A DNA stretch of 64,000 nt from JAWKRB01 sp041389885 (GTDB taxonomy: Bacteria; Myxococcota_A; Polyangia; Polyangiales; Ga0077539). The stretch spans positions 1-64,000 of the forward strand of contig JAWKRB010000019.1 in assembly GCA_041389885.1 (NCBI GenBank), written 5' to 3'. The notes below the pieces were generated by a model, which made no database searches, was not told where the DNA came from, and worked only from the letters and a program-made list of their open reading frames with translations. Made by a program: the position numbers and the translations under genes. The number at the start of each line of letters is the position of its first letter. The first letter of the stretch is position 1. Below are positions 17,162 through 25,336 of this stretch, in pieces.

Positions 17162-18283
17162 CTACGACGCGGCCTCTTCGACCACGAGCGCGACCGGCGC
17201 GCGCTGCGCCCTCGGCCGAGGCGCCGCGCGGCGCATGGTCTCTTCGCCCGTGAAGATCCGCACCATCTTGCGAAAGCGACGGAGCACCGGCTCCTGCACG
17301 TAGGGGATGCCATGTCGCTCGCACATGGCCTTCACCTTGGGCTGAATGCGCTGCAACGCCGACGCGGGCGCGTCAGGGAACAGGTGGTGCTCGATCTGGT
17401 AGTTCAGCCACATGTGGAGCCAGTCGTTCAGGTCGCCCCCCGTGCGGTAGTTCACCGAGCCCACGATCTGCCGCCAGTAGAGCTCGGCCTTGGAGCCGGG
17501 CCGGTCGTCGAAGCGGTAGAGGTCGTCGCCCGCGTGGTTGGGCCCCACCACGATGAAGGTGTGCAGGTTGGTCAGGGCCTCGGCCAGCACCGAGTTGCAG
17601 AACGCGCTCGCCACCGCCAGGGGGCCGAGCGGCGCGTAGAGCGCCGGCAGACCGATGAACTGCATCGCGACGTAGGGCGCCGCGCAGCGGCCGAGGAAGG
17701 TGCTCCAGGGCGCGTCGGGCTCGGCGCCGTCCTTCGGGTCGTGGCGGCCGAGCCACACGCGGAGCGTGTTCGGCGCGTAGTACACGGGCTTCCACGTCAT
17801 CGAGAGCCCGGCCACCGCGAGGCGCCGCAGCCACATCGGCATGCGCGAGTCACGGATGTAGTCGGCGTTTCGCTCGATGAGGTCAGGGTCGCGGAGCTCG
17901 CCCGTGTACTGGTGGTGCAGGATGTTGTGCTCGTAGATCCACGCGGCGGGGATCATCCAGTCGGGCCAGTCGACCATGCGCCGCCAGCCTCGCGCGAAGA
18001 CCTTGCTGCGATAGCGCTCCGGCGCCCCAGGGACCTTGTCGTACCCGCGGTGCCCGCAGTGGTGCATCAGCGCCCAGCGCGTGCTCCTCCCCAGCGCGAG
18101 CCCCACGGCGCTCACGGGGTTGGGCCCCATCCACGCCGTCGCGAGGCCCACCGCCGTGGCCGCGCGGCCCCAGCGCTCGATCTTGCGCAGGTGCGACGCG
18201 TCGGCCTCGGTGAGTGAGGCGTCGACCTCGGCCCGGAGCGCGCGAAGATCGCGAAGAAATGCCTCCGTATCGAGCCCGTCCAT
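17162..18283 (-). CDS. membrane fatty acid desaturase, front-end (QxxHH) type
   Basis: About 373 residues. The three histidine boxes of membrane di-iron desaturases are HHCGH (H-x3-H), HNILHH (H-x3-HH) and QIEHH. Gln in place of the first His of the third box is typical of front-end (delta-5/delta-6) acyl and sphingolipid desaturases. Membrane helices lie between boxes. No fused cytochrome b5 domain is present, so an external electron donor is needed. ATG 18283 is preferred: a GAAGG ribosome site lies seven bases upstream and the likely -10 box ends at 18311. The in-frame ATG at 18301 would leave almost no leader. Confidence 0.85.
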   Translation of the reverse strand: MDGLDTEAFLRDLRALRAEVDASLTEADASHLRKIERWGRAATAVGLATAWMGPNPVSAVGLALGRSTRWALMHHCGHRGYDKVPGAPERYRSKVFARGWRRMVDWPDWMIPAAWIYEHNILHHQYTGELRDPDLIERNADYIRDSRMPMWLRRLAVAGLSMTWKPVYYAPNTLRVWLGRHDPKDGAEPDAPWSTFLGRCAAPYVAMQFIGLPALYAPLGPLAVASAFCNSVLAEALTNLHTFIVVGPNHAGDDLYRFDDRPGSKAELYWRQIVGSVNYRTGGDLNDWLHMWLNYQIEHHLFPDAPASALQRIQPKVKAMCERHGIPYVQEPVLRRFRKMVRIFTGEETMRRAAPRPRAQRAPVALVVEEAAS

Positions 18284-18310
18284 AGGGTGGCCTTCAGTCA
18301 TGGCGGCGCG

Positions 18311-18338
18311 ACCCTAGGCGATTTGTCCGAGCTTTCAA
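18311..18338 (-). promoter_or_regulatory. predicted promoter of the desaturase gene
   Basis: On the minus strand TTGAAA (18338-18333), a 16-base spacer and TAGGGT (18316-18311) form a plausible housekeeping-sigma promoter. It starts transcription around 18304 and favours the translation start at 18283. Prediction by eye only. Confidence 0.4.
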
Positions 18339-18394
18339 GCGCATTGTTCGCGTCATTCGGGTCGCGGGGTGCCACCCTGCGGCCCAGAAGCGCC

Positions 18395-18751
18395 GTGCAC
18401 GAGACGCCCCCTCCCCCGGACCACCGCTTTCTCGCGGCGACGGAGCGAACGCTCCTCGCCTGGCTGCGCACGTCCCTCGGGTTGCTGGGGCTGGGCTTCG
18501 CGATCGCGCGCGCGGGCGCCCTGCTCCACGGCCCCGAGGCGATCGCGGCGGGGTCGAGGCGGCTGGGCGTGCTGATCACCGCCCTCGCGCCGGTGACCCT
18601 GCTGATCGGCGCGCACCGGTACCGACGCGCGCACCAGGCGCTGGTCGAGGGACGCCCCCCGCCGACCGAGACCGGCGGCCCCATCGCGCTGGTCCTCGCC
18701 CTGGCGGCGGTGAGCGTCGGGATGGTGGCGCACCTGCTCTTGAGCGGGTGA
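18395..18751 (+). CDS. DUF202 (YidH-like) small membrane protein
   Basis: 118 residues from GTG 18395 (VHETPPPPDHRF). The conserved DUF202 start RTLLAWLRTSLGLLGLGFAI follows directly. Three membrane helices are visible, with a basic loop (HRYRRAHQALVEGRPPP) between helices 2 and 3. The frame is open upstream but that part overlaps the desaturase promoter. Members are small inner-membrane proteins of unknown function, often near phosphate or envelope-stress genes. It is divergent from the desaturase gene and converges with the reductase gene 13 bases downstream. Confidence 0.78.
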   Translation: MHETPPPPDHRFLAATERTLLAWLRTSLGLLGLGFAIARAGALLHGPEAIAAGSRRLGVLITALAPVTLLIGAHRYRRAHQALVEGRPPPTETGGPIALVLALAAVSVGMVAHLLLSG

Positions 18752-18764
18752 GGCCCGCGCGCGC

Positions 18765-19559
18765 TCAGCCCAGGTAGCGGGCCGAGGCGCCGAGCCACGC
18801 GCCGCCGTCGGCGACCACCGTCTCGCCGTGGATGTACCGCGCGGCGTCGCTCACGAGAAAGACCGCGAGGTCGCCCATCTCCTCGATGGTGCCGAAGCGC
18901 CGCAGCGGGATCGCCTCGGTGAGGGCGTCCTTCATCCCCGCGGGCGCGAGGCGCGACATCCCCTCGGTCCCGTCGATGGGCCCCGGCGCGATGCCGACGA
19001 CGCGCACGCCGAGGGGGCCCCACTCCACCGCGAGGGTGCGGGTCACGGCGTCGACCGCGGCCTTGGCCGCCGAGGCGTGGATCTGCATCACCGTCGCCGC
19101 GTAGTGCAGCGTCGCGGAGATGTTCAGGATCACCCCGCCGCGCTCGCGCAGGCAGCGGTCGAAGGCCGCGCGGGAGACGTTGAAGGTGCCGCAGGCGTCG
19201 ATGTCGAGCACGGTCTTGAAGCCGTTGTTCGAGAGCTGCGCGGCGGGCGCGAGAAAGTTCCCCGCGGCGCCGTTGACCACGATGTCGACGCCGCCGAAGC
19301 GCTCCACGGCGATGCCCAGGGCCGCGTCGACCTGCGCGCCGTCGCGCACGTCGGCGGCGGCGGCGAGGCACTGCGAGCCCGTGTCCCGCGCGAGCTCCTC
19401 GGCGGCCTCGCGGAGCCGGTCGGCCTTGCGGCCCACGATCACCGCGTTCGCGCCGTGGGCCATGAAGGCCCGCGCGATGCCCTTGCAGATCCCCGATCCG
19501 CCGCCCGTCACGAACGCCGTCTTCCCCGCGAGGAGGTCCGGCCTGAATGCGCTCACCAT
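18765..19559 (-). CDS. 2,4-dienoyl-CoA reductase-type SDR
   Basis: 264 residues from ATG 19559. The N-terminal cofactor motif is TGGGSGICKGI. NGAAGNFLAPAAQLSNNGF and DIDACGTFNVSR are close to the eukaryotic-type 2,4-dienoyl-CoA reductases (DECR1/2). In the active site the SDR Tyr position is Ala (HASAAKAAVDAVTR), with the Lys kept. DECR proteins also lack a Tyr at this place, so this is a family trait and not a defect. They remove 2,4-double bonds during beta-oxidation of polyunsaturated fatty acids with NADPH. The gene follows the patatin gene by 14 bases on the same strand, linking lipid release to oxidation. Confidence 0.85.
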   Translation of the reverse strand: MVSAFRPDLLAGKTAFVTGGGSGICKGIARAFMAHGANAVIVGRKADRLREAAEELARDTGSQCLAAAADVRDGAQVDAALGIAVERFGGVDIVVNGAAGNFLAPAAQLSNNGFKTVLDIDACGTFNVSRAAFDRCLRERGGVILNISATLHYAATVMQIHASAAKAAVDAVTRTLAVEWGPLGVRVVGIAPGPIDGTEGMSRLAPAGMKDALTEAIPLRRFGTIEEMGDLAVFLVSDAARYIHGETVVADGGAWLGASARYLG

Positions 19560-19573
19560 GTTCGGTCTCCCTG

Positions 19574-20776
19574 TCACGCCTCGAAGAAGTTCATCAGCCG
19601 GTCTCGCATGGCCTCGGCGTCGGCGCGGCCCAGCTCGATGAGCCGCTTCGCGAAGCCTCCGTCGAAGAGCAGGTAGCTCGCGAGGTCGCTCTCGTCTCCG
19701 CCGCCGCTGTCGAGCACGCGCATGAGCTGCCGCGCCACCATCGAGCCCGCGAAGCGCCCGCTGCGCACGTACTGCCCGGCCATGCGCCCGAGGTCCTGGC
19801 TGGGCTGCACCACCTCGACGTCGACCTTGCGGTAGACCTCGGCGCCCCGCGCCGCGGCGTGCTGGCTGAGCCGGTCGATGATCCCCGGGCCGCCCACGGC
19901 CTCGACGTCGGCGAGGATCTGGTTGATGCGCACGAGCAGCTCGACGTCCGACGCGACGTGGTCGAGCAGGAAGGCGTTGAGCACCTTGCCGAGCAAGAAG
20001 GCCGCGCTCGGCGCCGCCAGCTTCTTGCCGTCGGCGCCGTCGGCGCCGCTGCCGCGGATCTCGCGGGTCAGCCCGACCACCAGCACCTTCTCGGCCCCGA
20101 GGCGAATCGCCGGCGCGATGGGCGTGTTCTGCCGCAGCCCGCCGTCGCAGTAGAGCCCACGCCCCACGCGCACCGGAGGAAAGATCAGCGGGATCGCCGC
20201 GCTCGCCAGCGCGTGCTGCGGGCCCACGATCTCGCGGCGAACCACGATGCGAGCGCCCAGGCCCGTCGGCTCGGGGACCTCGGGCGGCGCGTCGAGAAAG
20301 AGCGTCGTGCGCCCGGTCGACACCTCCGTCGCGCTCACGCAGAGCGCGCGGAGAAAGCCCCGGCGCAGCGCGCGCGCCACCATCTTCCACGAGATCTCTC
20401 GGGTGATCAGGTCGACCATCGGGCGCACGTCGAAGATCCCCGACGCCTCGCCCCCGCCGAGGAGCACCCGCGGGAGCTTCGCGAACTGCCGCACGTCGAA
20501 GCGCATGACCTGCTCGAAGCGGATCGACGACCAGAGGTCCACGAGGCGTCGCACGCCCGAAGCCGGGTCGGCCATGTGCGCGGCGAGGTGGCAGCCGTTG
20601 ATCGCGCCGACGCTGGTGCCGCACACGATGTCGAAGGGCGGGAGCCGGCCGCCCCGGCGCCGCACCATCTCGTCGTACAGGTACGACATCACCCCGACCT
20701 CGTACGCGCCCCGCGCGCCGCCGCCAGAGAGCACCAGCGCGACCGAGCGCGGGACCGGAGCCTTGTCGCTTCGCAT
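19574..20776 (-). CDS. patatin-like phospholipase
   Basis: About 400 residues from ATG 20776; the frame also allows a GTG at 20815, which would overlap the upstream kinase gene. The patatin elements are all visible: oxyanion loop LSGGGARGAYE, nucleophile elbow GTSVGA (Ser), and the Asp of the dyad in YCDGGLRQNTP. The family hydrolyses phospholipid or lipid acyl esters with a Ser-Asp dyad. A C-terminal helical extension of 120 residues follows. It is probably co-transcribed with the dienoyl-CoA reductase downstream and perhaps with the kinase gene upstream. Confidence 0.88.
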   Translation of the reverse strand: MRSDKAPVPRSVALVLSGGGARGAYEVGVMSYLYDEMVRRRGGRLPPFDIVCGTSVGAINGCHLAAHMADPASGVRRLVDLWSSIRFEQVMRFDVRQFAKLPRVLLGGGEASGIFDVRPMVDLITREISWKMVARALRRGFLRALCVSATEVSTGRTTLFLDAPPEVPEPTGLGARIVVRREIVGPQHALASAAIPLIFPPVRVGRGLYCDGGLRQNTPIAPAIRLGAEKVLVVGLTREIRGSGADGADGKKLAAPSAAFLLGKVLNAFLLDHVASDVELLVRINQILADVEAVGGPGIIDRLSQHAAARGAEVYRKVDVEVVQPSQDLGRMAGQYVRSGRFAGSMVARQLMRVLDSGGGDESDLASYLLFDGGFAKRLIELGRADAEAMRDRLMNFFEA

Positions 20777-20807
20777 CGGAACTACGCCTAGCACAGTCGG
20801 TCGCGGA

Positions 20808-23800
20808 TCAGACACCGAGCGTGGCCGACGACGACGACACCGTCGCCTCGTAGACCCCGCGCAGCGACGCCCTCACCTGCTCGGCCTGCCCGAGGAGCAG
20901 CGCGCTGTGCCGCTCGTCGCCCAGGGCCTGCAGCGCGCGGGCGCAGGCGCTCGAGACCTCGTCGCCGCGAAACACCCGCGCCGGGTCGGCCATGCGAGAC
21001 TCGCCGAGCACGACGTCGAGGTAGCTCCACGCGGCCATGCGGTCGCCCTGGAGCGCCGCGGCCTCGGCCGCGATGGCGCGGGCGTGGAGGGTCTCCGAGA
21101 GGATCCCCGCCTCGCGCGCGGTGCGCTCCGCCACCTCCGCGGTGACCCGCGCGAGGCGAAACTGCTTGCGCGCCAGGTAGAGCGACGCGTCGCCCATGTG
21201 CACGCGGAAGTGCTCGAAGAGCGAGCCGGTCCGCGACGCCATGGCCCGCGCGCGCTCCAGCTCCACCGCCGCGGCGTCGATCTCGTGGCGCCGGAGGTAG
21301 ATCTCCGCGAGGGACACGTGCACGTCCGCCGCGGCGAAGCCCGGGCTGCCCCCCGACGCGGCGCTCAGCGCGAGGGCGCGCTGCAGGTGCTCCACCGCCC
21401 GATCGCCGCGGCCGATCGCCGCGAAGGCCGCCCCCGCGTGCGCGAGGCCCGCGCTCATGCGCACCCGAGCGCCGAGCTCGCGCTCGGCGACGACGCTCGC
21501 GCGAAAGAACCGCAGCCCCTCGACCACCGCCCCCTGCGCGAGGCACGCCATGCCCACCTCGTCGTAGGCCCTGCCCAGCAGCCTCCGGTGCCCGTGATCG
21601 CGCACCTGCGCCAGCGCCTCCCCGGCGCACCGCAGCGCGCCGGAGAAATCTCCCACCTGACGCAGCATCGACGCCCGCGCCAGGGCGATCTCCGAGCGAA
21701 GGCTCGAGGCCCGGCGTCGCCCGCCCTCGACGGAGCCCCCCACGGGCGGGTCGTCGGCGCCCTTCACCGACAGCGCGCGCCGCGCGGTGTCGACCTCGAT
21801 GAGGGCCTCGGCGAAGCGCCCGCGCTGCGCCATGTGCTGCGCGAGCACCAGCCGCGACACCGACTCGACGAAGGCCGAGCGCGCCCTCCGCGCCGCGCGA
21901 ATCGCCGCGATGGCGTCTCGCTCGACGTCGCTCCCCGGCACGGTCTCGAGCTTGTAGCGCGCCTGCCGCGCCAGGGCCTCGGCGACGAGCGACACCTCCC
22001 GCGACTCCGCGGCGACCCGACGCAGCGCCAGGAGCTCCCTGCGACGCAGGCGCACCCTCCCCGCGTCGCGCGCGACCTCCTCGCGGCCCAGGTGCGCCGC
22101 CGCGCGGAGCACGTACCCCTCTCCGTCGGTCGCGCCCTCGCAGAGCGCGAGCACCCGCAGGAAGGTGCCGAGCACCTCCTCGGGACCGCGCGACAGCTCG
22201 GCGGCGTAGCACGAGGCGGCCTCCATCCACGCGCGCGCGGCGGGGCGGGGCACCCCCGCGGCCTCGCGGTGCCTCCCGATCGCCGCGGCGTAGTCGCCCC
22301 GCGCCGCCGCCGGCACCTCGTGACGCTCCAGGAGCTCCGCGATGCGCGCGTGCATCGCCGGCTGCGCGGTCGGGTCGATGCTCGCGCGGGCGACCCGCGC
22401 CAGCGCGGGGTGCGCGAATCGCATGCGGGCCGGGCCCGACTCGGCTGGCGTCGCCACCAGGATGCCGTCGGCGCAGAGCCCCTCGCGCACCCTCGGGCCC
22501 TCGTTGCCCCCGAGGCTGTCGACGAGCTCGGTGTTCAGCTCGGCCTCGCAGAGCGCGCACCACCGGAGCAGCGTGCGGGCCTCCCCCGCGAGGGACTCGA
22601 TCCTCGCCGACAGCACGTCTTCGAGGGTCGAGGCCAGCAGCAGCTCGTCTTCGCGGGTGGGCGCGAGGTCGACGACGCGCTCCCGGTCGGCGCCGCTGAC
22701 CCCCGAGGCCGAGACCTCCCGGAGGCGCACGCGGTCACCCAGCGCCTCGACGACCTCGAGCAGCGTCTGGGGGTTGCCCCCCGCCACGGCCGAGACCTCG
22801 CGCACGAGCTCCTCGGTGGCGTCGTCGGCGCCGAGCGCGCTGGCGATGAGGCGCCTGCGGGCGTCGACCTCAAGGGGCGCCACTAGCAGCTGCGCGACGC
22901 TCCGCAGCTCGGCCACCATCGGGTCGTCGCTCCGCGTCGAGACGACCACCAGCACCGCCGCCGCGGGTGGGCGGCGCATCAGGTCGGCGAGGAGCGCGCG
23001 GCTCTGCGCGTCGGCCATGTCCAGGGCGTCGGCGAGCACCAGCAGCGGACGGTCGCGGGCGACCTCAGCCAGCATCGGGCGAAGGAGCAGGGCGAGCTCG
23101 CGGTTCGTCGCGGCCTCCTCCCCCAAGGGCTCCTCCAGCGCGCCGAAGCACACCGACAGCGCGCGCAGCGCGGCGGCCTGCGCGGCGCCTCCGCTCACCC
23201 ACTGGCGCACCGCCTCCTCGACGCGGTCAGACGAGGGCTCCTCACTGCCCGGGTCGGGAGGCGGGGTGCGGTCGAAGAGGTAGGTCGAGACCTCGGCGGG
23301 CACGCGCGGCGCGCCGTCGCCGCGCATGGCCACGACCTGCCGCACGAGCTGCGCGATGAGCCCATACTTCGTGCCCTGGCTCGCCAGCGTCGCGTCGACG
23401 CGCACGCACCGAGCGCTCTCTTCGACGCCGAGCTGCGCGGTGACCCCCGAGGCGAGGGCGCCGACCACGGTGCTCTTTCCGACGCCGAGCTCGCCGGTCA
23501 GCAGCAGGCCCTGCCCAGACCCCCGAGCGCGGACCTCCTCGAGCGCCTCTCGGAGCGAGCGCAGCAGCGCCTCTCGCCCGAGCAGCGACCACCCCTGCGA
23601 GTCGGTGCTCCGGTCTCGCTCGGCCCGAGACTTCATGCGCTCGAGCACGTAGGGCCGCGCGTTGCTCGCGCCGCGGGGGGAGGTCTCGCGCAGCACGAAG
23701 GCGCGGCGCACGATGCGGTACAGCCCGCCCGCGACGAGCGCCTCCGAGGGGCGCGCGACCGCCGCGAGCGACACGGCCATCGGCGCCGCGTCGTCGACGA

Positions 23801-25250
23801 GCTCGTACGAGATCAGGTTGCCGTCGGGGTCGCGCGCGCAGCCCGCCACGCCCCGGGCGAGCCCCAGGGAGACCGCCGGCGCCGCCACGCCGTGGAGCTC
23901 CGCGTCGGCCGCGACGCTCCGCGCCGAGTCGAGGATGTCGAGCGCGAGCCGCGCCGCCCGCAGCGCGTCGTCGACGTGCGGTCGCACGGCGCCGACCACG
24001 AGGGTGAACGAGTCGTCGCGGCGCCACTCGAGGGTCGCGTCGGCCTTGAACGCCAGGGCGTCGATGAGCGCGAGGAGCGGTCGCGTCTCAGGCGCCGCGG
24101 CCGAGGCGCTGAAGCGACCCGCGAGGACCGCGACGTGCACCCGCTCGCGCAGCGCGGCGGCCGCCTCGACCCTCGGCGCGCGGGGCGCGGGCGCGCCCGG
24201 GATCACCACCGCGGGCACCGTCGCCGCCCCCTGCGTGGCCCCCCCCGAGGACCCGCCGCCACGCGGCGGCGCGGTGGTCTTCGAGGGCGCCGCGGGGCCC
24301 GGCGGGATCGAAGCCTGCTGCGGCAGCACCTTCGCGAGGAACTGCTCCAGCGCCGTCGAGTCGGCGGGGGCGTCGAGGGCGTGGAGGTACTGCGTGAGCG
24401 CGAGGCCCACCTCCCTCGCGCTGCCGAAGCGCTCCTCCCGGTTGGCGCGCATGGCGCGGGTCACGATGGAGCGCAGCCCCCCAGGCGCGCCGTCGAGGGC
24501 GCGCTCGACGTCAGGGAGGTCGCCGCGGCGCACCAGGTCGAGCAGCGCCTCCCCGCTCGACACGTCATGAAACACGCTCCGCCCGAGCAGCAGCTCGCCC
24601 AGGAGCACCCCGAGCGAGTACACGTCCGCGCGTCGGTCGACGGCCTCGCCGCGCGCCTGCTCGGGCGCCATGAACGAGTACTTCCCCTGCACGACGCCGA
24701 TCTCCTGCGAGGCCGAGCGCACGCGCGCGATGCCGAAATCGCCGAGCTTCACCGCGCCGTCGTTCGAGAGCAGCACGTTCGTCGGCGAGACATCGCGGTG
24801 CACGATCTCGAGCGGCCGCCCCTGCTCATCGGCGCGGTCGTGGGCGTAGTGCAGGCCCCGCGCCACCTCACGCACGACGTAGGCCGCCACCGGCGGGGGC
24901 ACCCGCTCGCCCTGCCACCGCGCCGTCGCGGCCAGGAGCGCGAGGTCGGGCCCGTCGACGTGCTCCATGATCAGCAGCAGCGTCGAGCCGTCTGACTCGA
25001 AGCCGTACACCTGCACGATGTTCGGGTGGTTCAGCCGCAGCGCGATGCGCGCCTCGTCGATGAACATCGAGCGAAAGTGCGGGTTCTCGGAGTACTCCGG
25101 CAGGATGCGCTTGACGACGAGGAACTTGTCGACCCCCTCGGCGCCCCGCGACCGCGCGAGAAAGACCTCGGCCATGCCGCCCGCGCCGAGGCGGCGGACG
25201 ACGGTGTAGCGCCCGAGTCTCACAGGCCCGATCGGTGGCGGCGGCGGCAT
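20808..25250 (-). CDS. Ser/Thr protein kinase fused to degenerate cyclase-like domain, AAA ATPase and TPR-like repeats
   Basis: 1480 residues from ATG 25250. The kinase domain (12 to about 290) has LGAGGMAEV, Lys48, HRDVSPTN (Asp153), DFG 171-173 and MAPEQ, so it looks active. An Ala/Pro/Gly linker follows. Residues of about 368-525 form alternating strands and helices like a class III nucleotide cyclase domain without its metal-binding Asp pair, so catalysis is unlikely. The AAA/STAND-type ATPase domain begins with Walker A GELGVGKS at 586-593 and a LLVLADALDM Walker B-like strand. About 550 C-terminal residues are helical TPR-like repeats. This kinase-cyclase-ATPase-TPR order is typical of large myxobacterial signalling proteins. 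Ligand and targets are unknown. Confidence 0.88.
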   Translation of the reverse strand: MPPPPPIGPVRLGRYTVVRRLGAGGMAEVFLARSRGAEGVDKFLVVKRILPEYSENPHFRSMFIDEARIALRLNHPNIVQVYGFESDGSTLLLIMEHVDGPDLALLAATARWQGERVPPPVAAYVVREVARGLHYAHDRADEQGRPLEIVHRDVSPTNVLLSNDGAVKLGDFGIARVRSASQEIGVVQGKYSFMAPEQARGEAVDRRADVYSLGVLLGELLLGRSVFHDVSSGEALLDLVRRGDLPDVERALDGAPGGLRSIVTRAMRANREERFGSAREVGLALTQYLHALDAPADSTALEQFLAKVLPQQASIPPGPAAPSKTTAPPRGGGSSGGATQGAATVPAVVIPGAPAPRAPRVEAAAALRERVHVAVLAGRFSASAAAPETRPLLALIDALAFKADATLEWRRDDSFTLVVGAVRPHVDDALRAARLALDILDSARSVAADAELHGVAAPAVSLGLARGVAGCARDPDGNLISYELVDDAAPMAVSLAAVARPSEALVAGGLYRIVRRAFVLRETSPRGASNARPYVLERMKSRAERDRSTDSQGWSLLGREALLRSLREALEEVRARGSGQGLLLTGELGVGKSTVVGALASGVTAQLGVEESARCVRVDATLASQGTKYGLIAQLVRQVVAMRGDGAPRVPAEVSTYLFDRTPPPDPGSEEPSSDRVEEAVRQWVSGGAAQAAALRALSVCFGALEEPLGEEAATNRELALLLRPMLAEVARDRPLLVLADALDMADAQSRALLADLMRRPPAAAVLVVVSTRSDDPMVAELRSVAQLLVAPLEVDARRRLIASALGADDATEELVREVSAVAGGNPQTLLEVVEALGDRVRLREVSASGVSGADRERVVDLAPTREDELLLASTLEDVLSARIESLAGEARTLLRWCALCEAELNTELVDSLGGNEGPRVREGLCADGILVATPAESGPARMRFAHPALARVARASIDPTAQPAMHARIAELLERHEVPAAARGDYAAAIGRHREAAGVPRPAARAWMEAASCYAAELSRGPEEVLGTFLRVLALCEGATDGEGYVLRAAAHLGREEVARDAGRVRLRRRELLALRRVAAESREVSLVAEALARQARYKLETVPGSDVERDAIAAIRAARRARSAFVESVSRLVLAQHMAQRGRFAEALIEVDTARRALSVKGADDPPVGGSVEGGRRRASSLRSEIALARASMLRQVGDFSGALRCAGEALAQVRDHGHRRLLGRAYDEVGMACLAQGAVVEGLRFFRASVVAERELGARVRMSAGLAHAGAAFAAIGRGDRAVEHLQRALALSAASGGSPGFAAADVHVSLAEIYLRRHEIDAAAVELERARAMASRTGSLFEHFRVHMGDASLYLARKQFRLARVTAEVAERTAREAGILSETLHARAIAAEAAALQGDRMAAWSYLDVVLGESRMADPARVFRGDEVSSACARALQALGDERHSALLLGQAEQVRASLRGVYEATVSSSSATLGV

Positions 25251-25336
25251 GCGGGCTCGAAGCGTACCACCGCCGCCCCGCGTTCGAGCCGCGAACGAGC
25301 CGCCGGACCGGGGCGCCGCGGGCCGCGAGCGCGGGG

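Noticed and set aside
18765..19559. Dienoyl-CoA reductase as inactive because the SDR Tyr is missing
   Set aside because: The Ala at that place is normal in the 2,4-dienoyl-CoA reductase family.
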